Shown piece after piece: positions 51,672-60,743 of a stretch of DNA of 64,000 nucleotides (positions within the stretch are counted from its first letter, which is position 1; each line of letters starts with the position of its first letter). This stretch comes from Natronococcus roseus (lineage in GTDB: Archaea; Halobacteriota; Halobacteria; Halobacteriales; Natrialbaceae): the NCBI RefSeq assembly GCF_043677095.1, contig NZ_JBHLJR010000002.1, positions 496,001-560,000 of the forward strand, given 5' to 3'. Position numbers and translations under genes: made by a program. The notes below the pieces were generated by a model. The model did no database searches. It was given only the letters and a program-made list of their open reading frames with translations, and was not told the origin of the DNA.

Positions 51672-52760
51672 ATGTCACGGAAGCCGCAGATGACACGTCG
51701 AAGTGTACTGACAACTACTGGGGCCGTCTCGCTGCTCGGACTCGCTGGGGTCGCGTCCGGAAGCGGATCGTCCGATGGGGTACCGATTCCGGACGACGCC
51801 GGCGAGCGCACGTATCCGACGATCGGATCGAACAGCGACGCGCCGACCGCAACCTTCTACGGGAACTTCAAGTGTCCGTCGAGCCAGGACTTCGTCTCCG
51901 GAAACCTCCAGGAGATCATCTCCGAGTTCGTCACTGAGGGACAGCTCAACGTCGAGTTCTGCAACCTCGCGTACGAGCCGGGCGACACCTCTCAGTCGTT
52001 CATTTCGGGCACCGATTCGCGGCTCGCGGCCGTTGGACTGGCCGTCTGGGACGAGGACCCGAACAGCTACTGGCAGTTCGTGACCGAGACCTACACCGAC
52101 ATGCCGTCGGGACACATCAGTTACGACGAGCTCGAGAACCGAGCGCGGGATGCCGGCGTGTCGAACGTCGACGCCGTTATCGAGCGCGCGGAAGCCGGCG
52201 AGTACGACGCGGACGTCGAGGAGGTCGCTACCCTGGCCAGCAACGACGGGATCACCTACACGCCACAGCTCGAGCTGGCCGGTGACACGACCGCGCCACA
52301 CCACGGAACCCAGGCGGTCATCGACTGGCTCGACAGCCGTCTCGAGGACGCGCCCGAGGGAGAGCAGTCCGAGGGCGACTCCGACACGGACGACGACGAC
52401 GACTACGACGAGGACGCTGACGACGGCGACGAGGATGTCGAGGAACCGAAGGAGGAAGCCGAGGTTGAGGACGCCGAGGACGACGATACGGACGGCGAGG
52501 AGTCGGACGACGACTCCGAGGAGTCTGACGAAGCCGACGACGACTACGACGACGAGGACTCCGACGACGATGACGAGGACGCTGACGACGATTACGACGA
52601 AGCCGACGACTACGATGACGAGGACGCTGACGACGATTACGACGCCGACGATGCCGACGATGACACCAGCGGCGGGAGTTCGGACGGCAGCATCGGCGCC
52701 GGCGAGGACTACGACCTCAGCGACGACCGCACCGTCGACGACCTTCCGGTCGACTGCTAA
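51672..52760 (+). CDS. TAT-exported DsbA-like protein with long acidic tail
   Basis: A 362-residue protein. A TAT signal (MTRRSVLTTTGAVSLLGLAG) is followed by a thioredoxin/DsbA-like domain (about 45-225): FYGNFKCPSSQDF holds the N-terminal active-site Cys68, but the second Cys of CxxC is Ser71; the cis-Pro loop is GITYTPQL. Residues about 229-345 are an Asp/Glu tail encoded by short tandem repeats, and the last residue is Cys362. It should fold in the extracytoplasmic space; with one Cys it is more likely an isomerase-like or glutathione-like thiol protein than an oxidase. TATA box 25 bases upstream fixes the start. Confidence 0.87.
   Translation: MSRKPQMTRRSVLTTTGAVSLLGLAGVASGSGSSDGVPIPDDAGERTYPTIGSNSDAPTATFYGNFKCPSSQDFVSGNLQEIISEFVTEGQLNVEFCNLAYEPGDTSQSFISGTDSRLAAVGLAVWDEDPNSYWQFVTETYTDMPSGHISYDELENRARDAGVSNVDAVIERAEAGEYDADVEEVATLASNDGITYTPQLELAGDTTAPHHGTQAVIDWLDSRLEDAPEGEQSEGDSDTDDDDDYDEDADDGDEDVEEPKEEAEVEDAEDDDTDGEESDDDSEESDEADDDYDDEDSDDDDEDADDDYDEADDYDDEDADDDYDADDADDDTSGGSSDGSIGAGEDYDLSDDRTVDDLPVDC
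52569..52643 (+). repeat. Tandem repeat (45-bp period) in the acidic tail
   Basis: A 30-base unit beginning GATGACGAGGACGCTGACGA occurs at 52569-52598 and again at 52614-52643 without change, giving a 15-residue period in the Asp/Glu tail of the DsbA-like protein. Such exact repeats suggest recent slippage or duplication and length variation between strains. Confidence 0.8.
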
Positions 52761-52946
52761 CCCGCGATCCGTCGAGACGAGTTGCCGTCCGTCGCCCGGA
52801 TTCGACTGACGAACGCCGTGCTGTCGTCCGCGGTATCGATCGCGACCGTTATCTCGTTCTTCGAACGGCCTCGAGCTGGACGCTGCCGTACCGTCACGTA
52901 GCTACAGGACATCTCGGTCGTCTCGAGACCGACTGCGCTAGCCGTC

Positions 52947-53285
52947 TCAGTCTGCCGGCAGCCGGTCGGCCTCGAGGGCGTTCGTAACGTGCTCGAGTAG
53001 CGACTCGAGGGCGCCGCGCTCGAGTTCCCACCAGTCCGTCGACCGCTGGTAGCTGGCGAGCGTCGTCTGGACCGCCTCGAGCTGGGGATCGGTGAACCGA
53101 ACCGCTCCGCCGTCGATCGTCTCGAACGCCTGAAACAGTTCGAGGGGAGGCGAGTCGACGTCGGTCGGGTCGGTGGCGGTTTCCTCCTGTTCGATTCGGT
53201 GGAGCAACACGTGATGGAGCGTCCAGCGTTCGTCGTGTGACAGCGAGAGGGTGGTCGATCGGGGCGGTCGGGACCTGGATGGCAT
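52947..53285 (-). CDS. Haloarchaeal protein of unknown function
   Basis: A 112-residue soluble protein. It contains LSLSHDERWTLHHVLLHRIEQEE, a middle QAFETIDGG segment and the C-terminal WWELERGALESLLEHVTNAL, giving three to four amphipathic helices; similar short proteins are common in haloarchaea (I believe the DUF7853 group). No cofactor motif. Start at MPSRSRPPRS; a further upstream Met would add the promoter-like region. Confidence 0.7.
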   Translation of the reverse strand: MPSRSRPPRSTTLSLSHDERWTLHHVLLHRIEQEETATDPTDVDSPPLELFQAFETIDGGAVRFTDPQLEAVQTTLASYQRSTDWWELERGALESLLEHVTNALEADRLPAD

Positions 53286-53403
53286 CGGTGTGTACGCGGG
53301 GCTATGGGTCCACCCGTCATAAGCCTTGCTAGCAGTTCGCATACAGAGAACGAAAGTTCGGCGTGAGGAGTCGGTGGAGATGGGACAGCGAGACCGAAGA
53401 CCG

Positions 53404-53688
53404 TCAGCGCGACTCGAGCCGATCGACCAAAAGCTCGACGGCGTAGCCGAACGTTACAGCGATGCCGTAACAACCCGCCAGGAACGGCATCCAGTAGACC
53501 CAGAGTTCGAACCGCGGCGCGAGGAGGTTGCCGATCGCCGATCCGACCGTGTAGATCAGATACCCCGGCAGCGCGAGCGGTGACAGCAGGGACGTTCTGA
53601 GCCACCCCAGCGCCAGCGGGACGACCAGCAAGAGAAACGTCGCGACCGTGACGGGAGCGGTCAGCGCCCGTCGAAGCGACGGGGTCAT
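53404..53688 (-). CDS. Small three-helix membrane protein
   Basis: A 94-residue protein with three membrane segments (about 11-29, 37-57, 63-87). Family not recognised. Its ATG shares one base with the stop of the hydrolase gene (TAATG), so it is translated from the same message and may help that hydrolase at the membrane. Confidence 0.65.
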   Translation of the reverse strand: MTPSLRRALTAPVTVATFLLLVVPLALGWLRTSLLSPLALPGYLIYTVGSAIGNLLAPRFELWVYWMPFLAGCYGIAVTFGYAVELLVDRLESR

Positions 53689-54491
53689 TACCGACCCTCC
53701 TCGAGCAGCCCGTGTCGGTCGAGCACCGCTGCGGTCGCGATTCGCGTCATTTCGTTTTTTGTCTCACGATCGAGGAGGAAGTTAGTCGTCTCGAAGAGGT
53801 ACGACGCGGCGTCGAGTTCCCGTGCGACCTCGTGGAACAGCACCGGCCCGGAGAGGTGGCTCTCGTGGGCGACGAACCGGTGCAAGGGAAGATACCACGG
53901 GACGGCCTCGTCGTTGAGCGTCGCCGCGATGGACGCGCCGTCCGCACCCGGCGAGTAGAACAGCGCCTGGCCGACGTACTCCTGGTGAACGCCGTAGACG
54001 CCGAGCGACCGGTGGAGATCCAGTGCGACGTCGGGATCGTGACGTTCGATCGCATCCCAGATACCGGCTGCGAGGGCGCTCGTCGGTTCCTCCTCGGCCG
54101 GAAAGTGGCGGTTCAGGTCGCCGTCGACACCCTCCCGTTCGTCGTTTTCGACCGCGACGCGGTCGGTTTCGGGAACGATGACGAGCGTTCCCGCGTCGGG
54201 ACCCCAGTCGACTACCTCGTGTGCGACGTCGATCCCGTTGTACTCGTCACCGTGAACGCCGCCGAAGATCATCGCCGTCGGGCCGTCCCTCGGCGCGTCG
54301 ATCTCGTACAGCGTCGTCTCGTGAACCGTCTCGGACAGCAGCGTCTCGGTGTTCGTCTCGAGCCCGCTCTCGTCGCTCGAGTCGCGGGCTCTCGCTACCA
54401 ACTCCGTGCCGTCTGTCGGTCGGCTCACCGCGCCGGCGACGGCTGTTCCGGCGAGCACGCCGCCGGCAGCCAGAAAGCGACGTCGCATCAT
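53688..54491 (-). CDS. TAT-exported succinylglutamate desuccinylase/aspartoacylase-like hydrolase
   Basis: A 267-residue zinc hydrolase of the M14-like AstE/AspA group with a twin-arginine start (MMRRRFLAAGGVLAGTAVAGA). Metal site motifs are FGGVHGDEYNGID (His and Glu) and LDLHRS (third His); DLNRHFP is the Arg-containing substrate site. Exported versions in haloarchaea are likely amidohydrolases acting on extracellular N-acyl amino acids or peptides. Start chosen at the TAT motif; an ATG one codon downstream or seven upstream is possible. Confidence 0.85.
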   Translation of the reverse strand: MMRRRFLAAGGVLAGTAVAGAVSRPTDGTELVARARDSSDESGLETNTETLLSETVHETTLYEIDAPRDGPTAMIFGGVHGDEYNGIDVAHEVVDWGPDAGTLVIVPETDRVAVENDEREGVDGDLNRHFPAEEEPTSALAAGIWDAIERHDPDVALDLHRSLGVYGVHQEYVGQALFYSPGADGASIAATLNDEAVPWYLPLHRFVAHESHLSGPVLFHEVARELDAASYLFETTNFLLDRETKNEMTRIATAAVLDRHGLLEEGR

Positions 54492-54601
54492 TGGTTCACG
54501 AGAATGGACCAACCCTAAAGCGCCTTCCTATCTTCGAATCAGATGGGATAACGATAGTAACAGTCACGTGTCGCCCTCGAGTCGGACCGTCGTCTCGGCG
54601 G

Positions 54602-55702
54602 TCAGTCCCGCCGGCTGTCGATCGCCGGGAGCGTAAACGAAAACGTCGCACCCGAACTCGAGCCGGAGTCGACCCAGATCCGTCCGTCGTGGCGTTCGAC
54701 GATCCGTTTACAGAGGGCGAGCCCGATTCCGCTTCCCGCGTGTTCCTTGTGGCTGTGTAGCCGCTGGAACAGCTCGAAGATCCGTTCCTGATCCTCGGGA
54801 TCGATCCCGACGCCGTCGTCGGAGACGTCGATCCGCCATTGTCTGCCCTCCCGCCGTGCACTGACCCGTATTCGAGGGGGTCCGTCGCCGCTGTACTCGA
54901 TCGCGTTGTTCAGCAGGTTCTGGAACACCTGTCTGAGCTGATCGTCGTCGCCCAGCACGGTCGGGAGCGGTTCGGCTTCGATTTCGGCGTCGTGCTCGCC
55001 GATCTTCATCCTGAGATCCGCGAGCGCCTCGTCGAGGACGGCCTCGAGATCCGTCGGCTCGAGCGGACTGCCGCGGGTGTCGACGCGGGAGTACTCGAGC
55101 AGCCCCTCGATCATGTCCCGCATCCGGTTGGCGCCGTCGATGGCGTAGCCGAGAAACTCCCGACCCTCCTCGTCGAGTTCGTCCTCGTAGCGCTGATCGA
55201 TCAGCTGCAGGTAGCTCGAGACCATCCGCAACGGCTCCTGGAGGTCGTGAGAGGCGGCGTAGGCGAACTGCTCGAGCGAGCGGTTCGACTCCTCGAGCTT
55301 CGAGATGTAGTGCATCAGCTCCTGGGACTGGCTGCGTCGAACGAGCAGCGTGTTCAGTCGCCGAAAGAGCAGCGTTCGATCGATCGGTGCCTCGACGATG
55401 TCGTCGACGAGCAGCGGCGGGTCGCGTTCGTCCGGGTTCGGTAGCGGAACTCTGTGATGGTCGTCGTCGCGGCGGACGAGGACGACGGGACAGAAGACCG
55501 GATCGCTCTCGTTGACGTGCTCGCGGAGCGCGCTGTGGTAGTCGTGAAACGAGTAGTCATCGACGAGATAGAGGTCGGCCTCGACGAGCGACGAGGCGGT
55601 CTCGACCTCGTAATAGTCGGTAAGCAGTTCCCGAACCGCAGCGCGATTCCCCTCCTCGTTGATGAGCAGTTGGATCGTGTTCCGCTGATCGTTCCTACTC
55701 AT
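54602..55702 (-). CDS. Histidine kinase downstream of kaiC
   Basis: A 366-residue cytoplasmic sensor kinase. Residues 1-120 resemble a degenerate receiver-type domain (QLLINEEGNRAAVRELLTDY, LYLVDDYSFHDYHSAL) with no clear phosphorylated Asp; then a short coiled coil and the DHp domain with His152 (AYAASHDLQEPLRMV). The ATPase part has the N box NLLNNAIEYS, the G1 box VSDDGVGID and the G2 box GSGIGLALC. There is no membrane segment. Forty bases after kaiC, so probably co-transcribed; it may read KaiC state. Confidence 0.92.
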   Translation of the reverse strand: MSRNDQRNTIQLLINEEGNRAAVRELLTDYYEVETASSLVEADLYLVDDYSFHDYHSALREHVNESDPVFCPVVLVRRDDDHHRVPLPNPDERDPPLLVDDIVEAPIDRTLLFRRLNTLLVRRSQSQELMHYISKLEESNRSLEQFAYAASHDLQEPLRMVSSYLQLIDQRYEDELDEEGREFLGYAIDGANRMRDMIEGLLEYSRVDTRGSPLEPTDLEAVLDEALADLRMKIGEHDAEIEAEPLPTVLGDDDQLRQVFQNLLNNAIEYSGDGPPRIRVSARREGRQWRIDVSDDGVGIDPEDQERIFELFQRLHSHKEHAGSGIGLALCKRIVERHDGRIWVDSGSSSGATFSFTLPAIDSRRD

Positions 55703-55742
55703 ACGCGGACTCGGGATCTCGTCGTACTGCGGTGTGATGTGA

Positions 55743-57218
55743 TCATTCGTTCTGTACGGGATCGACCGTTCGTCCCATCGGTGATCCCTGCAAGATACCG
55801 TGAAGGCCGGTTAGCGGCTCGCCGACGTGGATACCGTCGCCGGTGATCTCGAACTCCCGAAGCGTCTTCTCGAAGCTGCCGGTGCGTTTCTTGAGCACGC
55901 CGATGACCTTCCGCAGACTCCCGTCCATCTCGACGTAGCTGACGAACGCGATGTTGTCCGCGATGTAGCTGAGCTGATTGTCGGTCGCCTCCGTGATGCC
56001 GGTGATCTCGGAGATCTCGTTCGTGATCAACACCGTGACACCTTTGTTCTTCAGGTAGCGCGCCAGCGCGTGGAGCTCTCGAACGAGTTCGGACTCCTGT
56101 CCCTGAATCGAGATCGTGTAGCCGTCGATCCCGTCGATCATCACGATGTCGGTGCCCTCCGCTTCGACCTGCTCGATAACCATATGGGCGAACTCCTCGC
56201 TCGAGAGCGCGAGCGGTTCGACCTCGTTCACCGAGATCGTTCCCTCCTCACTCAGTTCCGTGACGGGGATGCCGATCGACTCCGAGCGGTGGGTGAACGT
56301 CTCCATGTTCTCCTCGAACAGGTAGATCGCGGAGTTGAGTCCGTCCCTGGCGGCCTGGGTCAGCAGCTGTGTTCCAGTCGAGGTCTTGCCGGCACCCGTC
56401 GGTCCGCTGATGAACGTGACGGTCCGCTGGTCGAACCCGCCGCCGAGCAGCTCGTCGAGTTCGTCGATCCCCGAGTGGATCCGTTTGGGCTTGAACGTGT
56501 GCTGCTGTGACTCGGGGATGAGCCGCGGAAAGATCTCGAGTCCGTTCTCCCGGATCGCCATCCCGTGATCGCTGCCCATCTGACCGAGCGCACGGTGTTT
56601 CGTCGCCTCGACTCGCCGACCCTCCTTGTCGCGGGTGAGCTTGATGATGCCGTCGCTGAGCGAGCGCAACTCGGTGTCGTACTCGGGTTTGGAGTTGAGC
56701 GTCGCCGTGACGAGGACGGTGATCTCGTGTTGCTTGAGAAACCGCATGAACGAGAGGATCCGCTTGCGGAACTGGTACTCGTTGGCCTCGACGTACCTGA
56801 GCTGTGAGATCGGGTCGAGGACGACGCGGGAGGGGTTGATCTCCCTGATCGCCTCGTGGATTCGCTTGGTGTAGCGATCGCGCTCGATGTCGCTCGGCTC
56901 GACTAAGTCGTAGGAGTCGTCGTCGGTGAAGAAATCCGACTCAGGTCCGAGGTCGAGAAACTCGGCGCCGCTGATATTGATGTTGACCGCGGCGCCGTTG
57001 GACAGAATCTCCTGTTTGGACTCCTCTCCGTGGATGAACAGCACCGTCTCGTCGTTTTTCAGCCCCTCCTCCAGGAAGTGCATTCCGTGCAGCGTCTTCC
57101 CGGTGCCGGGTTGACCGTGGACGAGATACATCCGTCCCTTCGCGAGCCCCCCGTTGAGGATCTCGTCCAGGCCGTTGATCCCGCTGTTCATCAGGGTAAT
57201 ATCGGATGCCACAGCCAA
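55743..57218 (-). CDS. Two-domain KaiC-type RecA ATPase
   Basis: A 491-residue KaiC homologue with two RecA folds. Walker A1 is GQPGTGKT (35-42), Walker A2 GPTGAGKT (272-279). Catalytic glutamate pairs are in HGEES (64-68) and FEENMETF. Both repeats have the IDGIDGYTISIQG/LDPISQLRYV Walker B region. No KaiA or KaiB gene is near. Haloarchaeal KaiC proteins are not shown to run a clock but follow light/dark expression in Haloferax. Located upstream of the histidine kinase, same operon. Confidence 0.94.
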   Translation of the reverse strand: MAVASDITLMNSGINGLDEILNGGLAKGRMYLVHGQPGTGKTLHGMHFLEEGLKNDETVLFIHGEESKQEILSNGAAVNINISGAEFLDLGPESDFFTDDDSYDLVEPSDIERDRYTKRIHEAIREINPSRVVLDPISQLRYVEANEYQFRKRILSFMRFLKQHEITVLVTATLNSKPEYDTELRSLSDGIIKLTRDKEGRRVEATKHRALGQMGSDHGMAIRENGLEIFPRLIPESQQHTFKPKRIHSGIDELDELLGGGFDQRTVTFISGPTGAGKTSTGTQLLTQAARDGLNSAIYLFEENMETFTHRSESIGIPVTELSEEGTISVNEVEPLALSSEEFAHMVIEQVEAEGTDIVMIDGIDGYTISIQGQESELVRELHALARYLKNKGVTVLITNEISEITGITEATDNQLSYIADNIAFVSYVEMDGSLRKVIGVLKKRTGSFEKTLREFEITGDGIHVGEPLTGLHGILQGSPMGRTVDPVQNE

Positions 57219-57395
57219 ACCAAACGAAATTGAGAGGTATTAATCAATTGATTCCCGGTAGGAAGATCTGTATGAATGTCACCGGAACCGACGCGATTCC
57301 GAACGCCCTCGGACCGGGACGAACCGAGCAGTGCGGTGGCCTGCGTCCGGTCGGATCGCTCACAGTTTTGTACACGGTGTGTGTACCCCTGCCAT

Positions 57396-58457
57396 ATGAG
57401 AGCTGCAGTGCTCGCGGAGTACGGCGAACCGCTCGAGATCGAAACCGTCGACTACCCGGATCCCGAGCCCGATCAGGTCGTCGTCGAGACCGAAGCCTGC
57501 GGGGTCTGTCGGAGCGACTGGCACGCCTGGCAGGGCGACTGGGAGTGGGTCGGCGCGCAGGCCCAGCCGGGACAGATCCTGGGCCACGAACCGGCCGGTG
57601 TCGTGGCGGCAGTCGGCGAGGACGTCGAGACCCTCGCGGAAGGCGACCGCGTCACCGTTCCGTTCCACCTCGCCGACGGAAGCTGCCGCCACTGTCGGAC
57701 CGGACGAGCGAACGTCTGCGAGACGGTCGTTCCGCTCGGGTTTACGAGCATCGCCCCCGGCGCGTTCGCGGAGGCGTTCCCAGTCCGGGAGGCGGACTTC
57801 AACTGCGTGAAACTTCCCGATGACGTCGAGTTCGCCGAGATGGCGGGGCTCGGCTGTCGGTTCATGACCGCCTACCACGCGCTGGCCGATCGCGCCGATC
57901 TGCGGCCGGGCGATCGGGTCGCCGTCCACGGCTGCGGCGGCGTCGGACTCTCCGCGATCCACATCGCGAGTGCACTCGGTGCACACCCGATCGCCGTCGA
58001 CGTTCGCGAGGACAAACTCGAGCGCGCCCGCGAGCTCGGCGCGACCGAGACGGTCAACGCCGCCGAGGCCGACAACCCCGCCAGTGAGGTGAAGGCGCTC
58101 GCCGACGGCGGCGCCGACGTCTCGATCGACGCGCTCGGAATCGCCGAGACCTGCCGCAACTCGATCGGCAGCCTGGGCAAGCGCGGCCACCACGTCCAGG
58201 TCGGCCTCACCACCGGCGAGGAGGGCGGCGAGGTCTCCCTCCCGGTCGACGCGATGACGATGCAGGAGATCGACTTCCACGGCTCCTTCGGCATGCCGCT
58301 GGTTCGCTACGAGGAACTGTTCCGGCTGATCGCCGCGGGAACCCTCGAGCCGAGCGAGATCATCGGCGAGCGACTCTCGCTCGAGGAGTTGCCCGAGACC
58401 CTGGCCGCGATGGACGACTACGGGACGATCGGCATTCCGGTCGTCACCGAATTCTGA
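57396..58457 (+). CDS. Zinc-dependent alcohol dehydrogenase
   Basis: A 353-residue medium-chain dehydrogenase. The catalytic zinc ligands are C38 (ACGVCRSDWHAW) and the GHE motif (63-65). The structural zinc site is D94, C97, C100, C108, with Asp in place of the first Cys, as seen in some archaeal ADHs. The NAD(P)-binding loop is HGCGGVGLSAIHIA, followed by ADVSIDALG. It oxidises an alcohol or aldehyde; substrate unknown. The start is at MRAAVLAEYGEP, the normal beginning of the fold. Confidence 0.93.
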   Translation: MRAAVLAEYGEPLEIETVDYPDPEPDQVVVETEACGVCRSDWHAWQGDWEWVGAQAQPGQILGHEPAGVVAAVGEDVETLAEGDRVTVPFHLADGSCRHCRTGRANVCETVVPLGFTSIAPGAFAEAFPVREADFNCVKLPDDVEFAEMAGLGCRFMTAYHALADRADLRPGDRVAVHGCGGVGLSAIHIASALGAHPIAVDVREDKLERARELGATETVNAAEADNPASEVKALADGGADVSIDALGIAETCRNSIGSLGKRGHHVQVGLTTGEEGGEVSLPVDAMTMQEIDFHGSFGMPLVRYEELFRLIAAGTLEPSEIIGERLSLEELPETLAAMDDYGTIGIPVVTEF

Positions 58458-59298
58458 TGCGGTTTGCCGTACCTGTTCGCCGGAGCGACCGGATGCCGCC
58501 TCGCGGTCGCTTCGGCAGTGACGTACGGCCGACTGTATGAGCCCCGGGCTCGCGAGCGTGTTGGAACCGGGTGGGGGCGGGAAACCCACCCTGGCGTGAG
58601 AGACATGAGCGTACTCGAAGCGGGGGCGAGTCCACGTCCGAGCATTCCGGGTACGACCGCACGTAGTCGGCCGGTCAGCGCGTCGGCGTCCGGGCCGAGC
58701 GCGCACCCGGCGGGGGGTATCCCCGCGGACGAAGACTCGCTCGAGAGCGACATTGTTATGCGGCGGCTTGTCACGCACTAGTACGGCCGAACTCTCGACA
58801 GGGAGCGTATACCGCAGACGTAGCGCTCGGCTACGGGAGCGAACGTCCGGTCGGTGGCGATCCGCTGCCAGCAGCGTGTGAACTGACGGGCGAACCGCCC
58901 CTCCGACGGAGGCTGACTCCGGTGCGGAAACGCGCTCTCTCCGCCGCGCCGCCGACCGATTCGACCCGCAGTCAGCCGGGTTCGCTCCGGTCGGTGGTTT
59001 GGGATCGGAGTCGCCGGCCGATCGTTCGGTCCGACGTCAGTATCTCGTCGTTCGCGTCCGGCATACCGACAGTTGTTCGGTCACTAATTCGGCTCTCGAT
59101 ACCCGAACGATCCCGCTCCCGTCTTGTGATTATGGCTCGTTTACTCGGAGTTTGCGCCGCTTCACAATCGCTCGAGAGGAAGGGTGTCCAGCCGGACCCG
59201 CTGCCCGTCGACGCCTGACAGGTAAGACGTCCATAGGGGGTCTCGATCCATTGGTTACAAGCCGGATAACTACAACCGGTCACGGCTACCTCACCGAT
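58458..59298. other. 841-base region without a recognised gene
   Basis: The longest non-coding stretch of the window. The frames on both strands are low-quality translations; none has a recognisable motif. One clear hairpin, GGGTGGG/CCCACCC with loop GGCGGGAAA (58569-58591), is present. A possible 58-codon ORF from 58605 (MSVLEAGASPRP...) has no support beyond being open. The region could hold a non-coding RNA or a decayed element; neither can be shown. Confidence 0.5.
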
Positions 59299-59514
59299 AT
59301 GATCACCTGTGCCAACTGCGAGACGCCGCAGTTCCTGCAGATCGTCCAGAGCCGCGTCTACTTCGAGGACGGCGAGATGATCAACGAGATTTCCGAGAAC
59401 TACGAGTGTACGCTCTGTGGCGGCTCCGGACAGTACGTCTACGACGAGGACCGCGACGAGGAAACCGTCTCCGGAGAGGTCGAACTCACGACCGAGCGAC
59501 CGACGTTCGCCTGA
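59299..59514 (+). CDS. Small zinc-ribbon protein next to the gas-vesicle cluster
   Basis: A 71-residue protein with CANCETPQ (4-11) and CTLCGGSGQYVYD (37-49), a DnaJ-like zinc knuckle, in an acidic background ending TTERPTFA. Family unknown; small zinc-ribbon proteins are common in haloarchaea. It is convergent with gvpM, 33 bases apart. Start at MITCANCETP, the start of the domain. Confidence 0.75.
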   Translation: MITCANCETPQFLQIVQSRVYFEDGEMINEISENYECTLCGGSGQYVYDEDRDEETVSGEVELTTERPTFA

Positions 59515-59547
59515 CCGTTCGATCCCTCCTCCGGATCGGGCGTCCCG

Positions 59548-59841
59548 TTACTCGAGTTCGTCTCGCTCGCGGCCGTTGACGGTGATCGACTCGCGATCGT
59601 CGTCGCGCCCCCGACCGTACTGCCGGCGTTCGACCGCTCTGGCCCGGCGGTCGACGTCCCACTTCTGGAACAGTCCGTACTCGGTCATCGTCTCCATCCC
59701 GGCGATCGCCGCCGAGAGCTTGATCCCGACCAGCGGCACGTCCGCGACCGAGATGATCACGTCGGCCCGGAGGATCGCCCCGTCCCTGAGCACGACGTCG
59801 AGTACGTCCACCAGCGCGTCCTCGTCCTTTCTCGGTCTCAT
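59548..59841 (-). CDS. gvpM: Gas vesicle protein GvpM
   Basis: A 97-residue minor gas-vesicle protein of the GvpA-like family (GvpA/J/M). The conserved core is ALVDVLDVVLRDGAILRAD with VPLVGIKLSAAIAGMETMTE, the helix-beta-beta-helix ribbon. A basic tail (VERRQYGRGRDDDR) follows. Thought to help nucleate vesicle assembly with GvpF, L and H. Start overlaps the gvpL stop (ATGA). Last gene of the operon. Confidence 0.93.
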   Translation of the reverse strand: MRPRKDEDALVDVLDVVLRDGAILRADVIISVADVPLVGIKLSAAIAGMETMTEYGLFQKWDVDRRARAVERRQYGRGRDDDRESITVNGRERDELE

Positions 59842-60743
59842 GGCTGTCGTCCCCCGTCGGTTGTTCCCTCGCCGCTGCCGAGTTCCGGCGCGAACGTGTA
59901 CGGCGGCCACGGCCCCGTAAACCGGACCTCGAGCCCGTCAGTCGCCGCCACATCGTCGAGTATCGAGCCGATGGCCCCCTCGTCGTCCTCGTGGGCCAGC
60001 AGCGTGAGTCGACACAGCGTCTCTCCCTCACCGTCATCCTCGTCGGCGACCTCGTCGGAGAGCGACGCCGAAGGGGAGCGCTCGAGGGAATGCACCTCTC
60101 GGGCCTCGGCGGCGAGGCGCTCCTCGAGGTCGTCGGTCGCCGACTCCCGGCGATTGGCCCGCACCGCGGCCAGACGCTGATCGAGTTTCTTCTCGAGCAA
60201 GAACGCCGTTCCCTCCTCGGAGTCGGCGATCTTCCCGTGAAGTTCCCGGAGTCGGTCGTCCCGTTCGATCAGCGTCTCGTCGTCGACGGGGTCGACCTCG
60301 ACGACCTCGACGCGGTACTCCCAGTGGTCGGCCAGTCCGGAAAGAGCGCGCTCGAGCGTGTCCCGCTCGTCGTCGATCCACTCCCGGACGCGCTCGTCGT
60401 CACCCCGGAGGATCGTGTCGAACTGGAACGGAATCGGCGTCCCGAACCGTTCGCTGGCCTCGTCGATGACCGTCTGGTGACGAACGAGCCAGCGTCTGAC
60501 CTGCGCGAGATCGGCCGAGTCGTAGATCCCCTCGCAGGCGTGGACGACCGCGCCGATCCCGTCCTCAACGACGATCGACACCGGTTCGTCGTCGATCCCC
60601 GTCAGTTCGAGGTCGGCGTCCTCGTCGGCCCGAACGAGACAGTAGAGGTACCGACCCTCGTCGATCTCGGGGACCTCGTCGGCGTCGACCCCCGGTTCCG
60701 GATCTGCGCGTTCGGACCGGTCGTCGCGGTCGTCGGAACTCAC
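59838..60743 (-). CDS. gvpL: Gas vesicle protein GvpL (GvpL/F family)
   Basis: A 301-residue protein. After an acidic N-terminus (residues 1-28) come GRYLYCLVRADEDADL, VVEDGIGAVVHACEG, PFQFDTILRG and the C-terminal VRFTGPWPPYTFAPEL, the family signature. It belongs to the accessory proteins essential for vesicle formation. GTG start overlapping gvpK stop (GTGA). Confidence 0.94.
   Translation of the reverse strand: MSSDDRDDRSERADPEPGVDADEVPEIDEGRYLYCLVRADEDADLELTGIDDEPVSIVVEDGIGAVVHACEGIYDSADLAQVRRWLVRHQTVIDEASERFGTPIPFQFDTILRGDDERVREWIDDERDTLERALSGLADHWEYRVEVVEVDPVDDETLIERDDRLRELHGKIADSEEGTAFLLEKKLDQRLAAVRANRRESATDDLEERLAAEAREVHSLERSPSASLSDEVADEDDGEGETLCRLTLLAHEDDEGAIGSILDDVAATDGLEVRFTGPWPPYTFAPELGSGEGTTDGGRQP

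Noticed and set aside
51199..51714. 171-residue minus frame upstream of the DsbA-like gene
   Set aside because: Basic, Ser/Arg-rich, overlaps the start of the convincing gene at 51672 and has no motif.
52390..52680. Acidic low-complexity region as a separate gene or frameshift
   Set aside because: The frame is continuous with the DsbA-like domain and such tails are common in halophile surface proteins.
58464..58781. 105-residue plus frame after the alcohol dehydrogenase
   Set aside because: No motif, no promoter, composition like the non-coding surroundings; competing minus frame of equal quality.
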